This document shows, piece after piece, positions 43,068-52,029 of a stretch of DNA of 64,000 bases (positions within the stretch are counted from its first letter, which is position 1; every line of letters starts with the position of its first letter). The DNA lies in contig NZ_JACPOF010000024.1 in assembly GCF_016185115.1 (NCBI RefSeq), forward strand, positions 62,001-126,000, read 5' to 3'. This DNA is from Polaromonas sp. GTDB taxonomy: Bacteria; Pseudomonadota; Gammaproteobacteria; Burkholderiales; Burkholderiaceae_C. The translations under genes were made by a program, and so were the position numbers. The notes beneath the pieces are model-generated. The model saw only the letters and a list, made by a program, of their open reading frames with translations, made no database searches and was not told the origin of the DNA.

Positions 43068-43951
43068 AAACCCCCTTGTTGAAACTTCTGTCGATTGGCG
43101 TACTGGGCGCCGGCGGCTCGGTCCACGCCGTGACCTGCAGCATCGCCGCCACCTCGGTGCCGCTGTCAACGCTCTACGCCTCGGGCACGGCGACATCGGT
43201 CACGGGCACCATCAGCGGCAGTTGCACCGCAGCCAATGCCACAGAAGCATCCACACGCCCGTATATCTATATAGGCGTCAACCAGGGGGAGCCGCCTGCG
43301 GGGCGATCCATGACGCGCCAGAACGGCACCGAGTTGCTCACCTACGAGATCTACCACCGCAACGCCACCAGCGGGCCGTGGACTGAAGCCACTGGAGTGA
43401 GCTCGACCTCCAGCACCAGCGGCGGCGTGTTCTACCGGATGACGAACACCACGGCCGCCCAAGCGTTTTCCTACCCCTACTACGTGCGCATTCCCACGCC
43501 GCAGGCGACAGCGCCGGCCGGCATTTATGACGACCTCGCACTCACCGCGACCATTCGCCTGAGCAACTCGGCAGGCCTTGCAACCGGCAGCGTGCTGGGG
43601 CTTGCCAGCTTCGGGGTGAGCGCCAGCATTCAGCACTCGTGCTACTTCAGCACCAGCCCCGCGCCGCTGATCCTGAACTACACATCCTTCAGCGCATCCC
43701 CGGCAACGGGCAGTGCGGGCTTTGCGCTCAGCTGCACCTACAACACGCCGTACACCCTGACAATCCCCACTGCCACCGGCACCCTGCTTGGCGTGAATTA
43801 CTCCCTGACGTTGAGCGCGGCCTCAGGCACCGGCACCGCAGGCCCGCAAAACTTCACCGTCAACGGCACTGCCGCGGCCAACCAGGCCGGCACCTGCACC
43901 AGCGGCGCCTGCACTGCCAGTCAGGGCCACACCATTACCGTCGGGTTCTAA
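43064..43951 (+). CDS. Two-domain SCPU tip adhesin of the Csu-type pilus
   Basis: Protein of 295 residues with a signal peptide (LLSIGVLGAGGSVHA) and two tandem SCPU domains, about 25-190 and 205-295; the second ends in HTITVGF. This architecture is that of CsuE tip adhesins, which bind abiotic surfaces by exposed loops. The TTG start at 43064 has GGAG seven bases upstream and overlaps the usher stop (TTGA). An ATG at 43046 is possible but lacks a ribosome site. The stop overlaps that of the convergent esterase. Confidence 0.88.
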   Translation: MKTPLLKLLSIGVLGAGGSVHAVTCSIAATSVPLSTLYASGTATSVTGTISGSCTAANATEASTRPYIYIGVNQGEPPAGRSMTRQNGTELLTYEIYHRNATSGPWTEATGVSSTSSTSGGVFYRMTNTTAAQAFSYPYYVRIPTPQATAPAGIYDDLALTATIRLSNSAGLATGSVLGLASFGVSASIQHSCYFSTSPAPLILNYTSFSASPATGSAGFALSCTYNTPYTLTIPTATGTLLGVNYSLTLSAASGTGTAGPQNFTVNGTAAANQAGTCTSGACTASQGHTITVGF

Positions 43952-45285
43952 ACCCCCGACGGCTTGCCCAGCCAGCCCAGCAGGCGGGTCGTGACCTCGG
44001 GTTTTTTGAGCAGGTCCATGTGGTTGGTCGATGTGGCCACCCACTGGTTTTCAGGTTTGAAGCCGAGGGCGTGGTGGGTCTGGTCATGCTCACCCAGCGC
44101 ACTGGCCAGGGGCACCAGGCCATCACCGAGCAACTGGTCCTGCAGGTCACCGACTTTGGCGGACGTGGTTGCAGCCACGGTGAAGCATTCAACACCCTCA
44201 GGCAAGGGCAAGGGCTCGCGCTGGTCGGGCGCCATCTTGAAGCGGTCGGCATCGGCCCAGTGGCTGCCTATGGCGTCGCCGTAACGCAGGTCGGTGATGC
44301 CGCTGCTGCGCACCTGGCCAATTTTTGCAAAGGGTTTGGTGATGAAGTTGCTGCCCAGCAGCACGTCAACCCAGTTGCCCACCCGCTCGAGCGGCGCGCC
44401 GTGGTGCGGTGTGCCCATAAAGATGATGTTCTTCAGCTTGCTGCGCCACGCCATGCCACCCTGGTCTGCCTGGTGTTCCGCGTGATGGCAGGCACTGCGC
44501 GACACCAGCCCGCCCATGCTGTGGGTCAGCAGCGTGATCTCGTCCACCGGCTGCGGCCAGGCTTCAACAAGTTGTTCGAGCAGGCCAGCAAACTGTTTGC
44601 CGTTGCTTGATACATGGCGGCCCGTGTTGTAGTGCAGGTAGACCGGCGTGTAGCCCAGCGCCTTTGCGAGTTCATCGCCGTGGTTGTAGCGGTGGGAAGC
44701 ATCGCCAGACGTCCACTGCAAATCATTCATGCACAGGCCGTGCACCAGTACCAGGATTTTGCGGCCTGCATTGGGCAGTGCGAAGGTGATGCCGGCCCTG
44801 TCCAGCGCCAGGGTTTTGCCTTCATGCCGCAGGCTCATGGTGATGGCCAGCGGGTTGGCGGTTTCCAGCAGCTGGTCGCCCAGCACGCCGTTGATGGCAG
44901 ACAGCATGGCCTCGCGCTGCGGTGAAGAGGCCTGCTCACCCACCAGCGGCTTCGCACCGGCCAGCAGCATGTCAGCTGCGCCGCCCGCCAGCCGCGTCAT
45001 GGCCTTGACGCTGCCGTACACAAAACCGGTGATGCCCTGGGGCTTGACGCCGGTGGCGCCCGGCGTGCCGTCTACAAACCGCGAACCCAGCAGGCCGAAA
45101 GGCGCGGCGACAGATTTGTACACCCCCCCCTGCACCGCCTCGGCCACGCCAGTCACCCCCAGCACACCCTGGGTCGCCAGCTGCGCCAGCCCCTGGATGT
45201 CAGACACATGCAGCCAGGTCGGCAGGCGCTCGCGCAGGCTGGCGGGGATGTCAGGCGAACTTTTTGGGGGCTGGGATGGAGGCAT
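43948..45285 (-). CDS. Alpha/beta hydrolase (esterase/lipase, PGAP1-like)
   Basis: Protein of 445 residues. The lid-type N-terminus of about 165 residues precedes the alpha/beta fold, with oxyanion strand VLVHGLCMND, nucleophile Ser in LLTHSMGG, GTPHHGAP, and catalytic His in TNHMDLL. The nucleophile elbow is T-H-S-M-G rather than G-x-S-x-G. It has no signal peptide. It is convergent with the pilus adhesin gene and preceded by a repeat-rich 288-base gap. Substrate unknown. Confidence 0.85.
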   Translation of the reverse strand: MPPSQPPKSSPDIPASLRERLPTWLHVSDIQGLAQLATQGVLGVTGVAEAVQGGVYKSVAAPFGLLGSRFVDGTPGATGVKPQGITGFVYGSVKAMTRLAGGAADMLLAGAKPLVGEQASSPQREAMLSAINGVLGDQLLETANPLAITMSLRHEGKTLALDRAGITFALPNAGRKILVLVHGLCMNDLQWTSGDASHRYNHGDELAKALGYTPVYLHYNTGRHVSSNGKQFAGLLEQLVEAWPQPVDEITLLTHSMGGLVSRSACHHAEHQADQGGMAWRSKLKNIIFMGTPHHGAPLERVGNWVDVLLGSNFITKPFAKIGQVRSSGITDLRYGDAIGSHWADADRFKMAPDQREPLPLPEGVECFTVAATTSAKVGDLQDQLLGDGLVPLASALGEHDQTHHALGFKPENQWVATSTNHMDLLKKPEVTTRLLGWLGKPSGV

Positions 45286-45340
45286 CGCCGGATTGTGGCT
45301 GTTCAGGAGGCAGCTAACCAGAGGGTTGGCTGCGCCAGAC

Positions 45341-45455
45341 GCTATGATATTTGTAGCTGCTTACGTACGTATTTATTGGCTTGCAGCCGCATTTGGCACC
45401 TGAAAACGGCCTTTTTTGACTGTTTTTCAGGTTTTGGTAGCCGCAAAACAAGCCA
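45341..45455 (+). repeat. Structured dispersed repeat (GCTAT...ATAGCTGC family), copy 2
   Basis: Starts GCTATGATATTTGTAGCTGC and aligns with the copy at 12211 through TGGCACCTGAAAA. It has a GGCTTGCAGCC hairpin and a longer CCTGAAAA...TTTTCAGG inverted repeat (about 45400-45430). It sits upstream of the esterase, whose gene is on the opposite strand. Confidence 0.7.
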
Positions 45456-45463
45456 AAACCACG

Positions 45464-45534
45464 AAAAGTTAACATGGAAGTTAACTTTTTATCAATTTTT
45501 AACGTACACATTAATTTTTTAATGTATACGTTAA
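45464..45534. repeat. Two tandem AT-rich inverted repeats
   Basis: First palindrome: AAAAGTTAAC (45464-45473), six-base loop, GTTAACTTTT (45480-45489), perfect. Second: TTAACGTACACATTAA (45499-45514), four T, TTAATGTATACGTTAA (45519-45534), one mismatch in 16. They stand out in a 62% G+C region, and lie between the esterase start and the serine-hydrolase stop, 45286-45573, where no gene is seen. They could be operators, a terminator or a protein-binding repeat. Confidence 0.7.
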
Positions 45535-45573
45535 ATTACTCATCCCTGACAGCCTTACGAAGGCATCGCCAGG

Positions 45574-46797
45574 TCAGCGGCACATCTGCATCACTTCGCC
45601 CGGCTGGGCCAGGGCGTCGGCGCCCGGTGCCGGGGGCGTGGCCGGCACTGGCAACGCAGACCCGGGGTTGAGCAGGTTGTGGATACGTATGGCCAGCGCA
45701 AAACGCGGGTAGACAGAATCGCCCGCGCCGTTCGAGCCGTTGGCCAGCAGCACCACGTCATCGCCACTGCCGAAGTGGGTGTTCACCGCGGCGAAATTCA
45801 CGGTTTGGCCTGCTGCGCCGTAGCTGCCGGGCCCGCCCAGGTACGCCACGCCCATGCCGGCCGGTGCGGGCTTGCCATCGGCCTGCATGGCGGGCTTCTG
45901 GAGCAAGGCCACGGTTTGTGCCGGCAGCAGCTTGCCGCCGTAGAGCGCGCCGTTCCAGCGCACCTGGTCAGACGCGGTGGACACCACACCGCCAGCGGCA
46001 TCGAAGCCGGCATTGAGGTCCGGGCACAGGCGCCAGTTGTCTGTAGTTTTGACGCGGTAGTGGCCGGCTGCGGCGCCGGGCACTTCACGACTGCCGGGAA
46101 GTGTGGAACTGGCCATGCCGGCAGGTTTGAAGACCATCTCCTGCAACACGGTCTCCAGTGGCTGGCCTGTCACGCGCTCGGCCACCATGCCCAGCAGGGT
46201 GTAGCCGGCGTTGGAATAGTCGTACACCGCACCGGGCTGCGCGAACAGGCCGCGCGCATTGAGCCGCTTGATAAAGTCGGCGCGCGGGGGCGGCGGGTTC
46301 ACCAGTGACTGCAACACCGTACCGAAAAGATCAGAGTCCTCGGCGTTGGCACCGGGGATGCCGCCCACGTTCTGCATCACCTGCATCAGTGTGGGCGAAG
46401 GTTGCAGCTTCACCTCGGGCAGCCAGCGCGAGATCGGGTCCTGCAGCGAGAGTTTTTTCTGCTCGCTCAGCGCCAGCAGCGTCGCCACAGTCAGCTGCTT
46501 GGTGACGGAGCCGATGCGAACCGGCGTAGCGGGCGTCATGGGCGCGCCAGTGCGCACATTGGCCGCGCCATAACCGCGCTCGTATTGCACCTCACCGCCC
46601 CGGCCCACGGCGAGTTGCAGGCCCGGCAGCACAGCGGGCACGTACTCGGCCACCATGGCGTCGATCTGCGCCTTCTGGGCGTCGGTCAGCGGCGCGGCGC
46701 TCACCTGGAAAGCCGCAGCGAACAGGCCGAGCAGGGGCACGCAGGCCAGGCGGAAATGACGGGAGTGGCGGGAGGGGCGGGTAGAGGCGGACTTCAT
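45574..46797 (-). CDS. Serine hydrolase, class C beta-lactamase family (DUF/esterase-like)
   Basis: Exported protein of 407 residues. The signal region (RLACVPLLGLFAAAFQVSAA) is followed by the catalytic SxxK (SVTK) and a YSN motif (YDYSNAGYTLLG); the third KTG/HxG box is not clear (GAAGQTVNF). Members include esterases and D-aminopeptidases rather than antibiotic-destroying enzymes. It is on the minus strand next to a small lipoprotein gene and near a second, divergent hydrolase of the same fold. Confidence 0.85.
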   Translation of the reverse strand: MKSASTRPSRHSRHFRLACVPLLGLFAAAFQVSAAPLTDAQKAQIDAMVAEYVPAVLPGLQLAVGRGGEVQYERGYGAANVRTGAPMTPATPVRIGSVTKQLTVATLLALSEQKKLSLQDPISRWLPEVKLQPSPTLMQVMQNVGGIPGANAEDSDLFGTVLQSLVNPPPPRADFIKRLNARGLFAQPGAVYDYSNAGYTLLGMVAERVTGQPLETVLQEMVFKPAGMASSTLPGSREVPGAAAGHYRVKTTDNWRLCPDLNAGFDAAGGVVSTASDQVRWNGALYGGKLLPAQTVALLQKPAMQADGKPAPAGMGVAYLGGPGSYGAAGQTVNFAAVNTHFGSGDDVVLLANGSNGAGDSVYPRFALAIRIHNLLNPGSALPVPATPPAPGADALAQPGEVMQMCR

Positions 46798-46870
46798 TGT
46801 TTTATCGCTCCGGAGTAGGTGGGTTGAAAGACTGCCCTGGACACAGGCCTGAAAAAATACCTGAACGCCA

Positions 46871-47194
46871 TCACTTGAAGCTGGCTCTGGTTTGCAGCAG
46901 GTTGAGGAAATGGTATGTCAACTGGCGGTTTTTTTCCTGCTGCGCGGCCTCCTGCTTGATGGCGACGAGCTTGAGCTTCTGCTCGGGCGTCAGGCTGTTG
47001 TAGCAGGTCGAGCCGGGGTTGCAATCACGCTCGTTCTGGGCGATCTGCTGCTGGCGTGCCTGCTCGGCCATGCCGGCACAACCTGACAGTGAAGCCAGCG
47101 CCGCTACCGCCAGCGCGGCAACAAGGGCGAAGCGGGCCAGGTGCGGGAAACGGGTGGCGTGGACGGTCACTGGGCGGGCGGTGATGTTGGTCAT
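46871..47194 (-). CDS. Small Gln-rich lipoprotein, hypothetical
   Basis: Protein of 107 residues. A signal sequence (LARFALVAALAVAALASLSG) ends in the lipobox LSGCAG, followed by a charged, glutamine-rich body with a CNPGSTC motif. No family is recognised. It lies between the two serine hydrolase genes, upstream of the first on the same strand. Confidence 0.7.
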   Translation of the reverse strand: MTNITARPVTVHATRFPHLARFALVAALAVAALASLSGCAGMAEQARQQQIAQNERDCNPGSTCYNSLTPEQKLKLVAIKQEAAQQEKNRQLTYHFLNLLQTRASFK

Positions 47195-47422
47195 GTCGCA
47201 GTCTCCTGATGAGTTGGCGGATTAATGGGTGGGCAGGGAATTCGTCTGCCCTGACTGCATTGTTGAAAAGCCCGGTTGCACCATCGTTTCAGCCAGGCGC
47301 CGGGCATATTTCAAATGCAATACAGAACGACTGCTCAAGCCTTGTCCAAACAGCTGCACCTGGTTTCAAATACGCGTGCCTCACGGCTCAAACCCGTACC
47401 CCCTTTGTTTTACCGCTCACCC

Positions 47423-49021
47423 ATGCCACATTCACCCGCTCTCCGGCACCCCCTGAAGTCCCTGCGAAGGGCCACAGCAGTCCTTGCACTGTTCGCCACC
47501 GTGACGACAGCAGCTCAAAGCGCCACACCGCTGGTGCTGCCCGGCTCCCCTGCTGCGCAGGCAGCGCCCGGGCCCACTGAAAAATCAGGCACCGCACGGA
47601 CTGTCGCGCGCCTCGTCCCGGCGATGGAGCGCTATGTGGCAAACCTCATGCGCCGCGAGGAAATCCCCGGTATGGCGGTGGTCATCGCAGACCGGGACCG
47701 GGTGCTCTACGCCAGGGGCTTCGGGGTGCGCGAAGCCGGCAAGAGTGACCCGGTCACCGCGCGCACGGTGTTCCAGATCGGCTCGGTCACCAAAGGCTTT
47801 CTGGCTACCACCGCCGCCATTGCGGTAGACAGCGGCAAGCTCGCCTGGGACACCCCGCTGGTGCAGCGCTACCCCGGTTTTGCGCTGAAAGACCCGTGGC
47901 TGACGCAGCAGGTTTCGGCGGCCGACGTGCTGTCACATTCGGTGGGTTTGCAAAGCTATGTCCATGACGACATGATCTTCCTGGGCTATCCGCTCGCAGA
48001 CCGCCTGCGGGCTGCTGCCCAGGCCCCGCTGACCGCGCCATTCCGGCAGCGCCCGCAGTATGTGAACCTGCTGCACCCCGTGGTGGGCGCCGTGGCCGCA
48101 CAGGCAATAGGCGAGGCGGACTGGGATGCGCTGGTGGCCAGGCGCATCTTCGGCCCGCTGAACATGTCGGACAGTTCGACCACGCGCGAGGCCCTGCTGG
48201 CTGCGGCCAACCACGCCAGCCCGCACCAGCACCTGGACGGCAAGCTGCAGGTGGTGGCGTCGGTAGGCAGTTACTGGTCCAGCCTGGGTGTGGGGCCGGC
48301 AGGGTCGATCAACTCCAGCGCACGCGACATGGGCCAGTGGCTTCGCCTGCAGCTGGGCCGCGGCGCCATTGACGGACAGCGCATCGTCTCGCAGGCCAAC
48401 ATGGACGAAACCTGGCGTCCGCGCACCATGGTCAGCCCCACCGCAGGTGGCGCGCTGGGCTGGGGCGTGATGTTCGCGCCGCAGGGCCGGCGTATCACCC
48501 ACGAAGGCGGCACGGCCTCTTATGGCGCCAACGCCATGATCCTTCCCGAGGCGGGCATAGGAATTGCCGTGCTGTCCAATCATCAACAGGAAGGCCTGCC
48601 CTTCGCGCTTTCGCAATGGGTCGCCGACCGCATCGCGGGCCTGCCGGCAAAGGACTACCGGGCCGGCTTCAGGCGCAGTGACACTGCGGCAGCGCCGGCG
48701 GCCGCCGAGGCAGTAAATTCCGCGCCACTGGAAGGTCGCTACCTGTCCGGCACGCTGGGGCCCATCACCATCACGCGGCAGCAGGGGCAACTGGTGATGC
48801 GACTGGAGATACCCGGCGCGCGCCTGCGCCTGGTGCCCACAGGCGCCCTGGGGTTTTCAGCCGAGGTGATGGCGGAGGGACGTTTCAGGGAATTGGTGGA
48901 CGAAGGCTTCTCGCCGATTTACCAGTTGCAGTTTGAGCCCGGCCCCGAAGGGGGAGGCTACCGCGCCACTGCGGTGAACCCGCAGGGCATACAGCACACG
49001 TTCGTCAAAGCCCCGGGTTGA
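47423..49021 (+). CDS. Serine hydrolase, class C beta-lactamase family
   Basis: Protein of 532 residues with a signal peptide (ATAVLALFATVTTAAQSA). All three boxes are seen: SVTK (nucleophile), YVN (PQYVNLLHP) and HEGG (ITHEGGTASYG). A C-terminal beta domain of about 110 residues follows, typical of the larger esterase/peptidase members. Start ATG at 47423 is chosen because the signal peptide follows; the open frame extends back to 47276. Divergent from the lipoprotein gene. Substrate unknown. Confidence 0.87.
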   Translation: MPHSPALRHPLKSLRRATAVLALFATVTTAAQSATPLVLPGSPAAQAAPGPTEKSGTARTVARLVPAMERYVANLMRREEIPGMAVVIADRDRVLYARGFGVREAGKSDPVTARTVFQIGSVTKGFLATTAAIAVDSGKLAWDTPLVQRYPGFALKDPWLTQQVSAADVLSHSVGLQSYVHDDMIFLGYPLADRLRAAAQAPLTAPFRQRPQYVNLLHPVVGAVAAQAIGEADWDALVARRIFGPLNMSDSSTTREALLAAANHASPHQHLDGKLQVVASVGSYWSSLGVGPAGSINSSARDMGQWLRLQLGRGAIDGQRIVSQANMDETWRPRTMVSPTAGGALGWGVMFAPQGRRITHEGGTASYGANAMILPEAGIGIAVLSNHQQEGLPFALSQWVADRIAGLPAKDYRAGFRRSDTAAAPAAAEAVNSAPLEGRYLSGTLGPITITRQQGQLVMRLEIPGARLRLVPTGALGFSAEVMAEGRFRELVDEGFSPIYQLQFEPGPEGGGYRATAVNPQGIQHTFVKAPG

Positions 49022-49044
49022 TTGAGCAGGGGGCCGGCAAGCCC

Positions 49045-49908
49045 TCAAAAACTCTCGTGCGGCATCAGGTAACGCCACTGGCCCACGGGAAGATGCCCGA
49101 GGTTGACCCGGCCTATGCGCACACGCTTGAGCCCTGTCACAAACAGGCCAACCTGCTCGCACATGCGGCGGATCTGCCGCTTTTTGCCTTCTGTCAGTAC
49201 AAAACGCAGTTGTTCCGGGTTTTGCCAGCTGACCTTTGCGGGCCGCAGTGCCTGGCCATCCAGACTGAGGCCATGGTTGAGAAGCGCCAGCTTTTCGGGC
49301 GGAAACACCGCCTGCACATTGCTGCTTTCACCGCCCACGCCAAGACTCACCCGCACCAGGTATTCCTTTTCCATCAGTGAATCCTCGCCAATCAGCTGGC
49401 GCGCCACGCGGCCGTCCTGCGTCAGCACCAGCAGGCCGATGGAGTCAATATCAAGCCGCCCTGCGGGCGCCAGGCCTCGCAACTGCTCATGGCCCCAGCG
49501 CATGCGGCTGTTGCATTCACGCCAGCGGTTTTGCGGCTGCACCAGCACCACGGCCGGCTCATGGCCGTCTTCAGCCTGGCCGCTGACATAACCCACGGGT
49601 TTATTGATGAGTATGGTGACCTGCTGGCGCTGCTGCTGCTCGGCCTGGCGGTCAACCTCGATGCGGGCATCGAGTGCGACCGGCTGGCCCATGACGGCAG
49701 GTGCACCATTGACACGAACCCAGCCCTTGATGATCCAGTCGTCAGCCTCGCGCCGCGAACACAGGCCGAGCTCGGCCATGCGTTTGTTCAGGCGAACAGT
49801 GGTGCCTGTCGATGCGCCGAGCGTACCTGCAGGCGCTGCAGCGGCTGCACGAATGCGGACGGCCGGGGGTTTTGGGGCGGGCGGTTTGGGGGGAGAGGAA
49901 TCAGCCAT
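49045..49908 (-). CDS. rRNA pseudouridine synthase (RsuA/RluB/RluF family)
   Basis: Protein of 287 residues. A proline/alanine-rich lead of about 35 residues precedes an S4 RNA-binding domain (LNKRMAELGLCSRREADDWI) and the synthase domain, with catalytic Asp in AGRLDIDSIGLL and KRQIRRMCEQVG. The end (PVGQWRYL) and spacing resemble RluF, which modifies U2604 of 23S rRNA. Converges on the serine hydrolase gene with 23 bases between stops. Confidence 0.9.
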   Translation of the reverse strand: MADSSPPKPPAPKPPAVRIRAAAAAPAGTLGASTGTTVRLNKRMAELGLCSRREADDWIIKGWVRVNGAPAVMGQPVALDARIEVDRQAEQQQRQQVTILINKPVGYVSGQAEDGHEPAVVLVQPQNRWRECNSRMRWGHEQLRGLAPAGRLDIDSIGLLVLTQDGRVARQLIGEDSLMEKEYLVRVSLGVGGESSNVQAVFPPEKLALLNHGLSLDGQALRPAKVSWQNPEQLRFVLTEGKKRQIRRMCEQVGLFVTGLKRVRIGRVNLGHLPVGQWRYLMPHESF

Positions 49909-49956
49909 GAGCGGCTGATTTTAAGTCGCCGCCCTTTCCAGCGCCTTGACTGTCAA

Positions 49957-50778
49957 TCAGGCAGGAACAGCCGCCGCCTGCCGGCTCGCGCCGATATGGC
50001 CGCGCAGGTCATGCACGATGTCGCTGAATTCTTTTGTGTAGGTGATCTCAAGGTCACGCGGGCGAGGCAGGTCTATCTCGCGTTTGGCGACAAACCGGCC
50101 CGGGCTTTTGCTCATGACATAAACCGTGTCGGCCAGAAACACCGACTCGCGCAAATCGTGCGTCACCAGGATGACGTTGAAGCGCTGCTCGGTCCAGAGG
50201 TCACGCAATATGCACCAGAGCTCCTCACGCGTAAAGGCATCGAGCGCGCCGAAAGGCTCATCAAGCAACAGGAGCTTGGGCTCGTGAATCAGTGCGCGGC
50301 AGATGCTGGCGCGCTGCTGCATGCCGCCCGACAGCTGCCAGGGGAATTTGTCTTCATAACCACCCAGCCCCACTTTTTGCAGCAGCTTGCGCGCGCGTTC
50401 TTCGTATTCAGGCCGCTTGTCACGAAAGCTGCTGCGGAATGGCTCGACGATCTCAAGCGGCAGCAGAACGTTTTCCATCGTCGTGCGCCAGGGCAGCAAT
50501 GACGGCGCCTGGAAGGCCATGCCCGACACCTTGAGCGGGCCGGTCACATGTTTGCCGTCAATGATGATGTTGCCTTTGGAGGGCATGCGCAGGCCGGTAG
50601 CCAGCTTCATGAAGGTGGATTTGCCGCAGCCCGATGGCCCGACGATGGCGATGAATTCGCCCTGCCGCACCTTGAGGTCAATCGCCTCGACGGCAAACTT
50701 CTGCTGCGCCAGCAACTCTTCGTTGTAGGCCAGCCAGACATCACGAAAGTCAATGAATGAGTCGGTGTTTGTGTTCAT
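49957..50778 (-). CDS. ABC transporter ATP-binding protein (TauB/SsuB-like)
   Basis: ATPase of 273 residues: Walker A GPSGCGKST, signature LSGGMQQRASICRAL, Walker B LLLLDEPFGALDA and switch VILVTHDLRESVFLAD, all in the nitrate/taurine subfamily. With the permease (54239-55015) and binding protein (55072-56130) it completes an importer, although four enzyme genes separate them. It is the last gene of the seven-gene operon. Confidence 0.92.
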   Translation of the reverse strand: MNTNTDSFIDFRDVWLAYNEELLAQQKFAVEAIDLKVRQGEFIAIVGPSGCGKSTFMKLATGLRMPSKGNIIIDGKHVTGPLKVSGMAFQAPSLLPWRTTMENVLLPLEIVEPFRSSFRDKRPEYEERARKLLQKVGLGGYEDKFPWQLSGGMQQRASICRALIHEPKLLLLDEPFGALDAFTREELWCILRDLWTEQRFNVILVTHDLRESVFLADTVYVMSKSPGRFVAKREIDLPRPRDLEITYTKEFSDIVHDLRGHIGASRQAAAVPA

Positions 50779-50795
50779 GATGCATCGAACCTGAT

Positions 50796-51227
50796 TCAGT
50801 CGAATTTGAAAGTCTGCGCACCAGCAAAAGCTGCCAGCGCATGGTTGCCGACCTCGCGGTCCTGGTCGCCAGTGCCCGAGCCGACGCCAATGCCGCCAAT
50901 CACCTGGCCCTCCACGATGATGGGCAGGCCGCCCTTGAGGTTGGTGCTGAGTCCGCCGGTGGCGGCAGCGAGTTTGGCAGCCAGTCCTTCTTCGGTGTTG
51001 CCGGTCGGGACACGGCTCGATGCAGCCGTCATGGCCTTGTGGATCGCCGATTTTTCAGACAGCACCCTGGCGCCATCCATGCGCACAAAGGCGAGCAGGT
51101 TGCAGCCCTCATCAACGATCGCGATGCACTGCGGCTGCTTCATGGCCACGGCCTTTTCAATCGCGGCATTGAGCAGTTGCAGCGCGCCGGCGTGCGAGAG
51201 TCTGAGCTGGCTGAAAGTGGGGTTCAT
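50796..51227 (-). CDS. GlcG/HbpS-like heme-binding-family protein
   Basis: Protein of 143 residues of the GlcG/HbpS fold: AIEKAVAMKQPQCIAIVDEG, FVRMDGA, GGLPIIVEGQVIGGIGVGSG. Founding members bind heme or a flavin-like compound, or have unknown roles in glycolate and related operons. No secretion signal is seen. Its ATG overlaps the DUF1445 stop (ATGA), so the two are coupled; a chaperone-like or auxiliary role in this pathway is a guess. Confidence 0.87.
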   Translation of the reverse strand: MNPTFSQLRLSHAGALQLLNAAIEKAVAMKQPQCIAIVDEGCNLLAFVRMDGARVLSEKSAIHKAMTAASSRVPTGNTEEGLAAKLAAATGGLSTNLKGGLPIIVEGQVIGGIGVGSGTGDQDREVGNHALAAFAGAQTFKFD

Positions 51228-52021
51228 GCGAATGTGCTTTCCGGTTCGGTTTCAAGTGAGTCGTTCAGGCGGTCGGTGACCAGCATCTTGCCGGGCGCGT
51301 GGGTGATGAAAAAATCAATGCCTGACTTCTGCAGGGCCACCGTCGCCGTCAGGCCGCAGCCCCAATACATGGGGATTTCGCCGGGCAGTGGGTTCAGTAC
51401 TTCGCCAAAGTCAGGTGCGGCAATATTGCTGATGCCCAGCGTGGCCGGATCTCCCATGTGAATGGGCCCGCCATGCACGCGGGAGAAACGGCGCGTGACC
51501 TCCCGAACCGTGGGTACGGACTCTTTGGCAAATGGCCGCATCGACACCACCAGCGGCCCGCCGAAAACACCTCGGCCACGCATCTCCACCTTCGTCGTGA
51601 ACAACGGGCCCTGTATGCCCAGTTCTACATGACGCAGGCGCACACCGGCTTTCAGCAAGGCATCTTCCATCGAGAACCAGCAACCAATGGCCACGACCAC
51701 CAGGTCATCGCGCCAGACGTCAGAAATGTCAGTGACTTCTTCAGGCGCCAGGCCTGGCCTGTGTATGTGATAGCCGGGAAGATCGGTGCGCACATCCAGA
51801 TCTGTCCCCAGTGCCGGAATATTCGGACTGCCAACTGTGCCCACGCCCAGCACCGGGCAGGCAAAGGCGTTGAGATTGCAGAACGCAATGAAGTCATCCA
51901 CATGCCGCTGCGGCAACACAACCAGGTTGGCCTGGACATGACCGGGCGCACGCCCAGTCGTCAGCCCGGTGTAGTCACCGCGCCGTATGACGTGCCTGAG
52001 CTCAAGTGCTGAAGAAGTCAT
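51224..52021 (-). CDS. DUF1445 putative hydro-lyase (D-glutamate cyclase-like)
   Basis: Protein of 265 residues: TTGRAPGHVQANLVVLP at the N-terminus, GCWFSMEDALLKAGV, then HGGPIHMGDPATLGI and PMYWGCGLTATVALQ, which are the conserved blocks of the DUF1445 family. The eukaryotic relative D-glutamate cyclase interconverts D-glutamate and 5-oxo-D-proline. The ATG at 52021 is chosen by family length; the frame runs open upstream through the SDR. A ligase/cyclase role on a hydantoinase product is inferred. Confidence 0.85.
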   Translation of the reverse strand: MTSSALELRHVIRRGDYTGLTTGRAPGHVQANLVVLPQRHVDDFIAFCNLNAFACPVLGVGTVGSPNIPALGTDLDVRTDLPGYHIHRPGLAPEEVTDISDVWRDDLVVVAIGCWFSMEDALLKAGVRLRHVELGIQGPLFTTKVEMRGRGVFGGPLVVSMRPFAKESVPTVREVTRRFSRVHGGPIHMGDPATLGISNIAAPDFGEVLNPLPGEIPMYWGCGLTATVALQKSGIDFFITHAPGKMLVTDRLNDSLETEPESTFA

Positions 52022-52029
52022 CCGAAAAA

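Noticed and set aside
45123..45130. C8 run in the esterase gene as a phase-variation tract
   Set aside because: It is one of several such runs in GC-rich genes of this window, and the esterase frame is intact.
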